A model generated the notes under the pieces. It did not search any database and was not told the origin of the DNA. It was given only the letters and a program-made list of their open reading frames with translations. A program made the translations under genes and the position numbers. Positions 15,790 through 24,403 of a DNA stretch of 64,000 bases are shown in pieces; positions within the stretch are counted from its first letter, which is position 1, and the number at the start of each line of letters is the position of its first letter. Source of the DNA: Collimonas fungivorans Ter331. Lineage in GTDB: Bacteria > Pseudomonadota > Gammaproteobacteria > Burkholderiales > Burkholderiaceae_D. The stretch spans positions 4,546,542 to 4,610,541 of the forward strand of contig NC_015856.1 in NCBI RefSeq assembly GCF_000221045.1, written 5' to 3'.

Positions 15790-17526
15790 CTAATCAGGAG
15801 ACACAGGGTCATGGGCAGCAAACGCAATAACAAAACGACCACTCACATGGCTGGAATTCTGTCCTTGGACATCATGCCGGTATTCATAATCGAGCAACGC
15901 GCCGTTATTCAAGCATAACTCGCGCGCCAAAAACAAGCCCAGCCCGGTGCCCTTGCTGGAGGTGGTATAAAACGGCTCGAACAGGTGCGCCCGCACCGCC
16001 GGCGAAATCGGCTCGCCGTCGTCCTGCACATGCAGCTCCAGCCGCCCGGCGACACTGGACATCACCTGCAAGCGCATTCCGCCCGGCTGGCCGCTGGCGT
16101 AACGCACCGCGTTCGACAGCAGGTTGGTCACGACTTCGCGCAGATGCAAAGGGTCAAACCAGACGCTCTGCCGGTCCGCAGCGTCGATCTGCAAATCGAT
16201 CGCGGCCGGCGCCACCGCATGGGTCTGCCTGACATCCCTGACGATATCCTGCAGCAAGGGCGCCAGCAAAATCGGTTCCAGTTGCCGCTGCGCCTTGCGC
16301 GACAGCTTCAGGATATCCTCAATCATGCGGTTCAGGCGCGCTACGTTGTCTTCGATGATGGTCAGCAGGCGCGCCTCCGCCTCGTCGGTCGCCTCTTCCG
16401 CCAGCAAGGTGGCGGCATAGGAAATCGACGCCAGCGGGTTGCGCACCTCATGCGCGATGCTGGCGGTCAGGCGCCCCATGGCCGCCAGTTTCAGCTGCTG
16501 GGCCTGGTTCTCGATTTCACTGACATCCTGCAAAAAGATGACCGCGCGGTACTCGCTCAGCTCGCGCATCCGGACCGCGGCAAAGCGTACTTTCAAATGC
16601 GCCGCCAGTTCGCGCCGGCCGCTCCAGTCGATGGCGGCAGCGTCCTGGCCAAGGTCATCGGTATGCTTGATGGTGACGAATACAGCCTCGCCCACTGCCG
16701 GCGAAACCGCATGCGGCAGGTCGCCGACCCGCGATTCCCAGGCAAACAAGGCATCGGTTATCGGCGCCAGCACCGCATAATCGCTTAGCTTGTGCTGCTG
16801 TTCTTCATCCGACAAGGACAGGCCCAGCATGCGCTCCGCCGCCGGATTCGCCATGATCAGGGTGCCAAGCGGATCGACTACCAGCAAGCCGTCGCCCATG
16901 TCCTTGATCGCGATGCGATTGATATCCATTTGCACCCGCAGGTCCCTGCCGCGCTGCGTCGCCAGCTCCTCTTGCTTGATCAGCTTGTCGGCCAGCCGGT
17001 TGATCACCAGCACGGCAAAAAAGAAAGCGCCGCCATACAAACCGGCTTGCAGGGAGGAGGCATCCGGCGCCGACTGCAGTATCTGGTAGCCGCTTTCCGC
17101 CAGCAGCACCATGGTCGCAATCGAGACAAACAGCAGCGCCACCAGCAGCGGCGCCAGGATGGCCGCGCCGGCCAGAGGGAACAGATACAGGATCGCCAGC
17201 CCGCCCTTGGCGCCGCCGGCGCCTATGTACAGGATCGACACCGCGATCATGTCCACCGTGATCGGCAGCACTATCTGCGCCATGTAATGGCGGTGGTAAT
17301 ACGCGGTGACCAGCGTGAAGAGGGCCGCGCACAGCAGGTAGACGCTGCAGGTCTGCGGATTGGTAAACAGCTGCGAGAACCAGGTTTCGTTTTTGCTCTG
17401 GGTGCTGAGGTAGGCTAGCATCACCATCGCCACCACGATCCGGGTCACGTTGAATGTCTGCAGCGTGCGCCAGAACGTATCCGGCTTACCGTTCAGCGCA
17501 GTGTGGCTGGGGTTGGGGCTAACCAT
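15790..17526 (-). CDS. pilS: Sensor histidine kinase PilS
   Basis: 578 residues. About six membrane helices span residues 25-180, as in PilS. A PAS-like domain follows (about 205-330, NRIAIKDMGDGLLVVDPLGT), then the H-box SIAHEVRNPLASISYAATLL, the N-box VVTNLLSNAVRYASG and the G-box STTSSKGTGLGLFLARELC. PilS senses pilin in the membrane and phosphorylates PilR. It ends 24 bases before pilR. The leader is unusual: three and a half 11-bp repeats carrying overlapping micro-ORFs run into its ATG, with AAGG as the ribosome site. Confidence 0.92.
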   Translation of the reverse strand: MVSPNPSHTALNGKPDTFWRTLQTFNVTRIVVAMVMLAYLSTQSKNETWFSQLFTNPQTCSVYLLCAALFTLVTAYYHRHYMAQIVLPITVDMIAVSILYIGAGGAKGGLAILYLFPLAGAAILAPLLVALLFVSIATMVLLAESGYQILQSAPDASSLQAGLYGGAFFFAVLVINRLADKLIKQEELATQRGRDLRVQMDINRIAIKDMGDGLLVVDPLGTLIMANPAAERMLGLSLSDEEQQHKLSDYAVLAPITDALFAWESRVGDLPHAVSPAVGEAVFVTIKHTDDLGQDAAAIDWSGRRELAAHLKVRFAAVRMRELSEYRAVIFLQDVSEIENQAQQLKLAAMGRLTASIAHEVRNPLASISYAATLLAEEATDEAEARLLTIIEDNVARLNRMIEDILKLSRKAQRQLEPILLAPLLQDIVRDVRQTHAVAPAAIDLQIDAADRQSVWFDPLHLREVVTNLLSNAVRYASGQPGGMRLQVMSSVAGRLELHVQDDGEPISPAVRAHLFEPFYTTSSKGTGLGLFLARELCLNNGALLDYEYRHDVQGQNSSHVSGRFVIAFAAHDPVSPD

Positions 17527-17533
17527 GCGCGCC

Positions 17534-17574
17534 TTGTCTCATTCTTGTCTCATTCTTGTCTCATTCTTGTCTCA
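17534..17574. repeat. 11-bp tandem repeat (3.7 copies) in the pilS leader
   Basis: TTGTCTCATTC on the plus strand is repeated three times exactly (17534, 17545, 17556) plus an 8-base partial copy. On the transcribed minus strand each unit carries an ATG followed by three codons and a TGA that overlaps the next ATG. The repeat ends 7 bases from the pilS start codon. Confidence 0.95.
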
Positions 17575-17656
17575 CAATGGAACGTGCAGCCGCAAGCCGC
17601 GCGCGCTCAAGCGCCGGCTTCGACGGGAATGTGCATAACGGTTCAAGTGGGCGCGT

Positions 17657-17926
17657 TCAGGTCGAATGCAGGCGACGGTGTTCCGCACTGCAAAAAACCG
17701 CGCCGGAAGCATCGGCCAGGGCCTCCGATGCCGGGAAATGCAGGCCGCAATGGGCGCAAGCCACTATCGCCTCGGCCTGCGGCGAATCGCTGGCGGCGGA
17801 AGCCGCGGCGCCACTGTTGAAGGTCGGCTCGCCTGGTGCGGGACGATGCTGGGTGAGGTTCTTTTTCAGGCGCTGCAGCCAGACGATGACGGCCAGGACG
17901 ACGACAATTAAAATAATCAGTTTCAT
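17657..17926 (-). CDS. PP0621-type small membrane-anchored zinc-ribbon-like protein
   Basis: 89 residues. An N-terminal membrane helix (LIILIVVVLAVIVWLQRL) is followed by a basic stretch, a Pro/Ala-rich linker, and a C-terminal CAHCGLHFP...FCSAEHRRLH motif that looks like a small zinc ribbon (CxxC plus Cys and His). The pattern matches the PP0621 family of unknown function. Its start overlaps the stop of the upstream CcsA-like gene by 4 bases, so they are cotranscribed and coupled. This conserved placement upstream of pilS is common in Burkholderiales. Confidence 0.78.
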   Translation of the reverse strand: MKLIILIVVVLAVIVWLQRLKKNLTQHRPAPGEPTFNSGAAASAASDSPQAEAIVACAHCGLHFPASEALADASGAVFCSAEHRRLHST

Positions 17927-18732
17927 ACTAATACCCGATGCAACACAACTTCAAGCACGAAGCGGCTCCCTACATACGCCAATAACAAAACGGCAAACCC
18001 GGTCAAGGTAAAGCTGAGCGCAGTGCGGCCGCGCCAGCCCTGCCACCTGCGGCCGGCCAGCAGCAGCCCGAACAAGGCCCATGACAACATGGTGAAAATG
18101 GTCTTGTGATCCCATTTGAAAGCCTTGTTGAACAGCTCCTCGGAAAACACCACACCCGATAACACCGTCAGCGTCAACAGGAAAAAGCCGAAGGCAATCA
18201 GGCGGAACAGCAGTTTTTCCATGGTCAGCAAGGCTGGCAAGCGATCCAGCGCAACCCCGAACCAGCCGGCTTTCGCCACGCCCGGCCGGGTATGCAGGCG
18301 CGACTCCTGCAATACCATCAGCACTGCATGGAACGCGGCGATGGTCAGGGTGCTGTAGGCCAGGATGGAAATCACGATATGCCACAGGAACACCGGCGAC
18401 TTGCCGTTCAGCGGCACCATGTTGCCCGGGAATATGGCCGGCAGAATCGCCGCCAGCGCCGCCATCGGCAGCACCAGGACCCGCAGGCCGTCCAAGGTAT
18501 AGTTGCGGTTCTCCAGCCAGTAGGCCGCGACCGACACCCACAAGGTGGCCGACAGCATCATCGAAAACCCGACCCGCAGCTGCTCCGGCCCGACCACGTC
18601 GGACCACAGCACGCCGCCGTGCAGCACCCAGGCGACGGCGACAACAATGGAAATGGTCTGGCGCCGGCTCGACGGCAAAAAGGTGCAGCCTATATATAGC
18701 AGCGCCACCAGAACGAAAAGATATGTTTGCAT
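17923..18732 (-). CDS. CcsA/YpjD-like cytochrome c assembly family membrane protein
   Basis: 269 residues with about eight membrane helices. FLWHIVISILAYSTLTIAAFHA and FSEELFNKAFKWDHKTIFTML contain the conserved His residues of the CcsA/CcmC-like haem-handling domain, although the WWD motif of true haem transporters is not evident. Homologues (YpjD/CorE-like) normally lie beside ffh in proteobacteria; here a NYN-domain gene sits between them. The function is not settled in this branch. It is coupled to the small PP0621-like gene. Confidence 0.85.
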   Translation of the reverse strand: MQTYLFVLVALLYIGCTFLPSSRRQTISIVVAVAWVLHGGVLWSDVVGPEQLRVGFSMMLSATLWVSVAAYWLENRNYTLDGLRVLVLPMAALAAILPAIFPGNMVPLNGKSPVFLWHIVISILAYSTLTIAAFHAVLMVLQESRLHTRPGVAKAGWFGVALDRLPALLTMEKLLFRLIAFGFFLLTLTVLSGVVFSEELFNKAFKWDHKTIFTMLSWALFGLLLAGRRWQGWRGRTALSFTLTGFAVLLLAYVGSRFVLEVVLHRVLV

Positions 18733-18851
18733 CGTGTAAGTTTACAACATGTGGCGTTCCAACGGCATGAAGGAAACGATCTATGATCCTGCAACCTTCA
18801 GCATCCGGGCCAAGTATGGCGCCGAAGGTCCACGGCTTGTCTTCTGCTCAT

Positions 18852-19607
18852 TCATTTTTTACGCTTGTCACGAATATAGGTAGCCGATTTATTGTTCGCC
18901 AAGGTCCGCTGCGTCACATCAAATAGTTCGGTCGCGGAGACCAGGCCACTCAGCTTGGAAAACCCATATTCGCGCACGTCAAAATCGGGGGCTTGCTTAG
19001 CTATATGACTACCCACCGGGCCAAGTTGCGCCCAGCCATCTTCGTCGGAGACGGCCTCGACGCTACTACGCAACAACCGCAACAGCCGGGTATCTTGCCG
19101 TAGCTCATTGCCGGCTTTGCTCTTTCCCGGAATTTCGGCTACGCCTTCAGCTTCTGCCATAATCAGCAGCTCGGTATAAATGAATTTGTGACAGGCCACA
19201 ACAAAGGGTTGCGGCGTCTTACGCTCGCCGAAGCCATAGACCTGCAAGCCATCCTCTCGAATCCGTGACGCCAACCGAGTAAAGTCGCTATCGCTGGAAA
19301 CGATGCAGAAACCGTCGAAACGGCGGGTATACAACAAATCCATGGCGTCGATAATCATCGCGCTATCAGTGGCGTTTTTGCCCTTGGTATAACCAAATTG
19401 CTGAATTGGCTGGATCGAGTTGCGTAACAGACATTCTTTCCAGCTTCCCAGCCGGTTATCGGTCCAGTCGCCATAAATGCGCTTGACGCTGGCCACGCCA
19501 TACTTAGCCACTTCAGCTAGCAGCCCATCGGCAATTGCCGCACTGGCATTGTCAGCATCAATCAATACCGCCAAACGATCAGCCTCGGAAGCTAAATTCC
19601 CTGACAT
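18852..19607 (-). CDS. NYN-domain ribonuclease-like protein with C-terminal LOTUS/OST-HTH domain
   Basis: 251 residues. The N-terminal NYN (LabA/PIN-like) domain shows the acidic set: RLAVLIDADNASAAIADGLL, KNATDSAMIIDAMDLLY, and FCIVSSDSDFTRLASRIRED, which together bind metal for RNA cleavage. The region from about 170 to 245 (LRLLRSSVEAVSDEDGWAQL, IAKQAPDFDVREYGFSKLSG) fits an OST-HTH/LOTUS domain, an RNA-binding winged helix. The same pairing occurs in MARF1-like eukaryotic proteins. It is expected to be an RNA-processing or decay enzyme; the target is unknown. Codon use and GC near the gene are slightly lower than its neighbours. It has no partner gene. Confidence 0.85.
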   Translation of the reverse strand: MSGNLASEADRLAVLIDADNASAAIADGLLAEVAKYGVASVKRIYGDWTDNRLGSWKECLLRNSIQPIQQFGYTKGKNATDSAMIIDAMDLLYTRRFDGFCIVSSDSDFTRLASRIREDGLQVYGFGERKTPQPFVVACHKFIYTELLIMAEAEGVAEIPGKSKAGNELRQDTRLLRLLRSSVEAVSDEDGWAQLGPVGSHIAKQAPDFDVREYGFSKLSGLVSATELFDVTQRTLANNKSATYIRDKRKK

Positions 19608-19984
19608 TCGATTTCCCTGAGTTTGCGATGCTTAAATCATACCCCGCCATCTTTCTCGACTGTACGCTTTCGATGTCAGCGCTAAATAAAAGCGCCACTT
19701 CCCCTATACGATGCAGTCCATTTGGTGACAATCATCATTTTCTTGCATCTTTCACATCATTCATTTCTATTTGAATGGAACGCAACTTTGCAAGAATGAG
19801 TCCTGACTACAAGGAGCCTGCTGGCCAACGGCATCGATTTTGGTCTGCATCAGGTAAAATGGTCAGTTACAAGCGTCATCATGTTTCATTTTTAATGCGA
19901 ATTAGTGTGTTTATTTAGACGATATTCACGCACAAACTGATTCGGATTGGCCTATTGCACCTATTCTGGAAACACTGCATACCC
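19608..19984. other. Divergent promoter region of the NYN gene and ffh
   Basis: 377 bases, more AT-rich than surrounding coding sequence. No gene or RNA that I can recognise; a 4.5S RNA is not apparent. It must carry promoters for ffh to the right and the NYN gene to the left. Confidence 0.55.
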
Positions 19985-21352
19985 ATGCTCGACAATCTGA
20001 CCCAACGCCTCGCCAAAGTCGTCAAAACCATGCGCGGCGAAGCGCGCCTTACCGAAACCAATACCGCCGACATGCTGCGCGAAGTGCGCCTGGCCTTGCT
20101 GGAAGCCGACGTCGCCTTGCCGGCGGTGCGCGAGTTCATCGCCAACGTCAAGCAAAAAGCGCTGGGCGAAGAAGTGATTGCATCGCTGACCCCGGGCCAG
20201 GCCCTGGTCGGCGTGGTGCAGCGCGAACTGGCTTCGCTGATGGGGGCCGACCTCGGCCCTGAGGCCTCGCAGCTGAATTTCGCTACCCAGCCGCCGGCGA
20301 TCATCCTGATGGCGGGCTTGCAGGGTGCGGGTAAAACCACCACCGTCGGCAAGCTGGCCAAATACCTGCGCGAACAAAAGAAGAAAAAAGTGCTGACTGT
20401 TTCGGCCGACGTCTACCGCCCGGCCGCCATCGGCCAGCTGCAGACCGTGACCGCCCAGGTCGGCGCCGACTTCTTCCCCACCGCCACCACCGACAAGCCG
20501 GTCGAGATCGCTTTGGCTGCGCTCGACTACGCGAAGCGCCATTATCACGATGTCCTGATCATCGACACTGCCGGCCGGCTCGGCATCGACGAAGCGATGA
20601 TGAAGGAAATCAGCGCCATCCACGCCGCCGTCAAGCCGATCGAAACCTTGTTCGTGGTCGACGCCATGCTCGGCCAGGACGCCATCAATACCGCCAAGGC
20701 CTTCAGCGACGCCCTGCCGCTGACCGGCATCGTGCTGACCAAACTGGATGGCGATGCGCGCGGCGGCGCGGCGCTGTCGGTCAGGCATATCACAGGCAAG
20801 CCGATCAAGTTCGCCGGCACCGCGGAAAAGCTGGACGGCCTGGAAGCCTTCGATCCGACCCGCATGGCCAACCGCATCCTCGGCATGGGCGACATCCTGG
20901 CGCTGGTCGAAGAAGCCCAGAAAGGCGTCGACGTCGCCGCCGCCAAGGACCTGGCGCACAAGATCAAGGGCGGCGGCAAATTCGACCTGAACGATTTCAA
21001 GGCGCAGCTCGGCCAGATGAAAAAAATGGGCGGCTTGTCCAACCTGATGGACAAATTGCCGGCGCAGTTCCAGCAGGCTGCGGGCGGCGCCAATATGGAC
21101 CAGGCAGAGAAACAGGTACGCCGGATGGAGGGCATCATCAACTCGATGACGGCTCAGGAACGGGCCAAGCCGGAGCTGATCAAGGCTTCGCGCAAACGCC
21201 GCATCGCCGTCGGTGCCGGCGTCCAGGTGCAGGAAGTCAACCGCATGCTGTCGCAATTTGACCAAATGCAGTCGATGATGAAAAAACTCAAAGGCGGCGG
21301 CATGATGAAAATGATGCGCGGCATGAAAGGCATGATGCCGGGCATGCGCTAA
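19985..21352 (+). CDS. ffh: Signal recognition particle protein Ffh
   Basis: 455 residues from ATG 19985 (MLDNLTQRLAKVVKTMRGEA). The N domain is followed by the SRP GTPase with LMAGLQGAGKTTTVGKLAKY (P-loop), TADVYRPAAIGQL-type sequence, DTAGRLGIDEAMM and TKLDGDARGGAALS. The methionine-rich M domain ends with MMKMMRGMKGMMPGMR and binds 4.5S RNA and signal peptides. Ffh targets inner-membrane proteins co-translationally. The upstream in-frame ATG at 19955 lacks support. A perfect terminator follows. Confidence 0.97.
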   Translation: MLDNLTQRLAKVVKTMRGEARLTETNTADMLREVRLALLEADVALPAVREFIANVKQKALGEEVIASLTPGQALVGVVQRELASLMGADLGPEASQLNFATQPPAIILMAGLQGAGKTTTVGKLAKYLREQKKKKVLTVSADVYRPAAIGQLQTVTAQVGADFFPTATTDKPVEIALAALDYAKRHYHDVLIIDTAGRLGIDEAMMKEISAIHAAVKPIETLFVVDAMLGQDAINTAKAFSDALPLTGIVLTKLDGDARGGAALSVRHITGKPIKFAGTAEKLDGLEAFDPTRMANRILGMGDILALVEEAQKGVDVAAAKDLAHKIKGGGKFDLNDFKAQLGQMKKMGGLSNLMDKLPAQFQQAAGGANMDQAEKQVRRMEGIINSMTAQERAKPELIKASRKRRIAVGAGVQVQEVNRMLSQFDQMQSMMKKLKGGGMMKMMRGMKGMMPGMR

Positions 21353-21665
21353 ACACCGCGCCGCCACTCTCGTCGTACCCTGAAAAGCCTTGCAAGTCAT
21401 TGACTTGCAAGGCTTTTCGTCAATTTACGACGATTGCGGGAAGCTGCCGGCCGGCGGCGCCAGGCATTTGTTACCTTCCCCGGATTCCGGCAACCCGCCG
21501 CAAAAGCCCGCCAACCGGGCGTTTCCCTGCCATGCGGGACGTTCCGCTTCCGTATCAAATCCCGCACAAACCCGTAAAAAACGCTTGCATCGCCAGGAAA
21601 AGCGCAACACTATTAGCGATGCGTGCTTGACGCATTTTTTCACTATCCCTGAAGGAGGCTCAAAG
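21353..21665. other. Intergenic region between ffh and the SWIB gene
   Basis: 313 bases holding the ffh terminator (21382-21418) and the promoter region of the SWIB-domain gene. I see no further gene; the long open frame that crosses it has no family sequence before the SWIB start. Confidence 0.6.
21382..21418 (+). terminator. Terminator after ffh
   Basis: Two exact 18-base arms (GAAAAGCCTTGCAAGTCA and its complement) separated by one base, with a T-rich right side. It is symmetrical, so it may act in both directions. Confidence 0.85.
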
Positions 21666-22040
21666 ATGGCCACAGCCAAAAAACCAGCAGTTGCAGCAAA
21701 GAAGCCAGCAGCGACCAAAGCAAAAGCAGCTCCGGTCAAAGCGGCAGCCAAGCCTGCAGTAAAAAAAGCCGACGCTCCGAAAGTAGCGCGCAAGCCTAAC
21801 GCAGCATTCATGAAAGCATTGACGCCGTCAGCTGTCCTGGCTGCTGTCGTTGGCGCGACACCGCTGCCACGCACTGAAGTCACCAAGAAGGTTTGGGAAT
21901 ACATCAAGAAGCACAAGCTGCAGAACCCGGAAAACAAACGCAATATCATTGCTGATGAAAAACTGAAAGCTGTCTTTGGCGGCAAAAAAGAAGTGTCGAT
22001 GTTTGAAATGACCAAACTCATTTCCGACCACTTGAAATAA
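21666..22040 (+). CDS. SWIB/MDM2-domain protein with H1-like N-terminal tail
   Basis: 124 residues from ATG 21666, with GAAGGAGG as ribosome site. Residues 2-45 are a Lys/Ala/Pro-rich tail (ATAKKPAVAAKKPAATKAKA) like the histone-like protein at 7727-8428. Residues 48-122 form a SWIB domain: FMKALTPSAVLAAVVGATPL, VTKKVWEYIKKHKLQNPENK, and KLKAVFGGKKEVSMFEMTKL. SWIB domains occur in eukaryotic chromatin remodelling complexes and in chlamydial proteins; in Burkholderiales such stand-alone proteins are common but uncharacterised. DNA or nucleoid association is inferred from the basic tail. Confidence 0.9.
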   Translation: MATAKKPAVAAKKPAATKAKAAPVKAAAKPAVKKADAPKVARKPNAAFMKALTPSAVLAAVVGATPLPRTEVTKKVWEYIKKHKLQNPENKRNIIADEKLKAVFGGKKEVSMFEMTKLISDHLK

Positions 22041-22091
22041 TGCTTAGGGCCTAGCTGGATTTTGTCCAACCCGCCGCCCTGAGTGCCAAAC

Positions 22092-22120
22092 AAAAACGCC
22101 CGCATCACGCGGGCGTTTTT
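22092..22120. terminator. Bidirectional terminator between the SWIB gene and a secreted unknown
   Basis: AAAAACGCCCGC, ATCAC loop, GCGGGCGTTTTT. T runs are present in both orientations, matching the convergent genes on each side. Confidence 0.88.
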
Positions 22121-22141
22121 GTATCCGCAGAATCCAGGATT

Positions 22142-22855
22142 TTAGTCGAGCAGATCCGAGTAGTCGATTTCCGCATAACCGGCCAGTGTCTTCCACGGCA
22201 ACACCGGCGGCGCGGCGATCACGCTGACCGCGGTCTGGCGGCGCGCCATCCCATGCGCGTCGAACGATTCCACCAGGCGCGGATACTGGCCCTTGACGTC
22301 CCAGCTGACCCGCACCGTCAACTCGCCGCGCTTGCTTTCGTATAGCTGGACGCCGTCCTTGGCCGGACCGACGGCGCGCATGTTTTTCAGACTCTGCGGA
22401 TCGCTCAGGTAAAACGTGCTGCCCCAGTTGCCATTGAAACCGATATTGCCGTAATACTGGGGATCGACCTTGACGGTGCGGCGCTGGTGCCGCTCGATCA
22501 AACGCGCATCGAGCGAACCGTCGGCCAGGCGGCGTACCCACATCGGCGAACTGCCGGCATCCGGATGATTGTGCCCGCTGTGATCGCGCTGATCGGCGGC
22601 GTCCGCGGTTCCGGCCGCCGTTTCAGCGCCAGTCAGGCGTTCGGTCCATACCTGGTCGCTGCGCCGGTACAGGCGCTCGGTGAATGTCGTTTCGCGCTTG
22701 ACGCCGTCACGTCCCAATACCATCGAATAGTGCTGCACCTGCAGGTTCTGCTCAGGCGCATTGACAGCCGCCAGCACCGCCGGCAGCGGCGACAGCAGGA
22801 CCAGCGCGGCCATCAGCTTGCCGGCATTGCCTGCGATTTTTTTCAATAAAATCAT
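22142..22855 (-). CDS. Secreted hypothetical protein with a His-rich loop
   Basis: 237 residues with a signal peptide (MILLKKIAGNAGKLMAALVL, cleavage probably after VLAA around residue 30). I do not recognise a family. The mature part is beta-rich (VQHYSMVLGRDGVKRETTFT, LTVRVSWDVKGQYPRLVESF) with a short acidic/His-rich stretch DQRDHSGHNH near residue 90 that might bind metal. It follows the two alkaline phosphatase genes on the same strand after a terminator-like hairpin, so it could be a periplasmic partner or simply adjacent. Confidence 0.7.
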   Translation of the reverse strand: MILLKKIAGNAGKLMAALVLLSPLPAVLAAVNAPEQNLQVQHYSMVLGRDGVKRETTFTERLYRRSDQVWTERLTGAETAAGTADAADQRDHSGHNHPDAGSSPMWVRRLADGSLDARLIERHQRRTVKVDPQYYGNIGFNGNWGSTFYLSDPQSLKNMRAVGPAKDGVQLYESKRGELTVRVSWDVKGQYPRLVESFDAHGMARRQTAVSVIAAPPVLPWKTLAGYAEIDYSDLLD

Positions 22856-22863
22856 TTTTCCAC

Positions 22864-22897
22864 CAAAAGAATTGCCGCCATCATTGCGATGGCGGCA
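22864..22897 (-). terminator. Terminator-like hairpin after the first alkaline phosphatase gene
   Basis: On the minus strand TGCCGCCATC, 5-base loop, GATGGCGGCA, followed by ATTCTTTT. It may limit read-through into the secreted hypothetical gene. Confidence 0.65.
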
Positions 22898-22918
22898 TCG
22901 GTATTACTAAAAAAAGGA

Positions 22919-24349
22919 TTACAAGCCAAGTGCGTTTTTCACTTTGCCAAACACCTTGATGTTTTCAAACGTGCCCTTGAAACTGTCGCTGCCGGCGCCT
23001 GCCGAGAACAGCATCACGTCGCCGCCGCCGTGCGTCTCCGAACCAGGCGAACCGGCAAAACGCACGCCGACCTGCTGCAGGTAGTCATCGGCTTCGGTAT
23101 CGACATTGGTCAGGTCAGCGTCTTCCGGGCGGCGCGGCGCGCTGCCGTTGCCGAACGCCAGCGTGGTGTAGGGTTTGCCGTCGGCCGCCAGCGCCAGCTT
23201 GCCGTCGTAGTAGTTGGCGACCTTGCCCAGGATCGGATTGCCGCGCTTGGGATAACCATTGAAGCCGATCGCGTGGTCGTGGTCGGCGGTCACCACTATC
23301 AAGGTGTCTTTCAGGTCGACCAGCTCCAGCGCCTTCTTGATCGCGGCGTCAAAAGCTAGGGTATCTTCCAGTGCGCGCTTGGCGTTGGTGCCGTGCAAGG
23401 CATGGTCGATGCGGCCGCCTTCCACCATCAGGAAATAGCCTTTCGGATTTTTCTTGAGGACGCCGATGGCTTTTTCAGTCATCTCGGCCAGGCTCGGCTG
23501 GTTCAGGTTTTTCTTGACGCGGTCCAGTTCGTAATCCATGTCGCTGGCGCTGAACAAGCCCAGCAGTTTGCTGACGCCGGCCGGATTGACGTTCTTCAGT
23601 TCGCTGCCCGACGCGACGTAGGTGTATCCCGCCGCCTTGAACATGCCCAGCGCATCGAGCTCGTCGTTGCGCTGGCTGCCCGCCGTGCTCTTCGGCAGGA
23701 AATGCCGCAAGCCGCCGCCCAGCAAGACATCGACGCCATCCTTCAGCGCCGTGTTGTAGCGCGCCGCGCCCGGTGTCGCCTGTTCGGTGATGGTGTTGTA
23801 AGCATCGCGGTTGCAGACGTGGGAATACGTTGTGGCCGGGGTCGCATGGCTGATGCGGGTGGTGCTGACTGCACCAACCGCCTTGCCCGCGCCCTTGGCC
23901 AGCTCCAGCAAAGTCTGCACCGGCTGGCCGTTGCCGGCCACGCAAGTGGAATCCGCCTTGACTTGATACGGCTTGCCGTTGGCGTCGAAGGCATTGGTAT
24001 CGGAAGACATGGAAATCACATCGTTCTTCATCTTGACGCCGGTCATGTACGCCGCCATCGATGGTGCGCTGTCGGTGGTCTGGGCATCCAGCGAGAAGGT
24101 CTTGACGCGCGCAGTGCGGGTCAAGGTCTCCATGGTCAGGCGCCCTGCTTCGCCATGGCCGTAGATGCGCGCCGCGGTGACAGTCACCGGGCCCATGCCG
24201 TCGCCCAGGAAGAAGATGACGTTTTTCGCGGCGGCAGCGTCGGCCGCCATGACGTTCGCGGTGAAGAGTAAAGACAGCGGCGTCAACGCGCATAGTGCGG
24301 CGCATTGGTAGATCCGGCGCTGGAATTGCTTGCTAGCTGGTTTAATCAT
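22919..24349 (-). CDS. Periplasmic alkaline phosphatase (PhoA superfamily), copy 1
   Basis: 476 residues with a signal peptide ending around NVMA-AD (residue 35). The metal and catalytic motifs are KNVIFFLGDGMGPVTVTAAR, TDSAPSMAAYMTGVK (the Ser nucleophile), VEGGRIDHALHGTNAKRALE, and VVTADHDHAIGFNGYPKR, with a final zinc His in GSETHGGGDVML. It hydrolyses phosphate monoesters in the periplasm to supply phosphate. It lies 54 bases after a second, related gene, and the two look like a tandem duplication that has diverged: signal peptide here, lipoprotein there. Confidence 0.92.
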   Translation of the reverse strand: MIKPASKQFQRRIYQCAALCALTPLSLLFTANVMAADAAAAKNVIFFLGDGMGPVTVTAARIYGHGEAGRLTMETLTRTARVKTFSLDAQTTDSAPSMAAYMTGVKMKNDVISMSSDTNAFDANGKPYQVKADSTCVAGNGQPVQTLLELAKGAGKAVGAVSTTRISHATPATTYSHVCNRDAYNTITEQATPGAARYNTALKDGVDVLLGGGLRHFLPKSTAGSQRNDELDALGMFKAAGYTYVASGSELKNVNPAGVSKLLGLFSASDMDYELDRVKKNLNQPSLAEMTEKAIGVLKKNPKGYFLMVEGGRIDHALHGTNAKRALEDTLAFDAAIKKALELVDLKDTLIVVTADHDHAIGFNGYPKRGNPILGKVANYYDGKLALAADGKPYTTLAFGNGSAPRRPEDADLTNVDTEADDYLQQVGVRFAGSPGSETHGGGDVMLFSAGAGSDSFKGTFENIKVFGKVKNALGL

Positions 24350-24403
24350 GGTCTGTACCTTTGTCTATCTTTGGCAAATTCGTTCGGTAAATTCGAAGCA
24401 GCA

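Noticed and set aside
17534-17574. Possible CRISPR array from the short repeats near pilS
   Set aside because: The repeats are contiguous 11-bp units with no spacers, and no cas genes are present.
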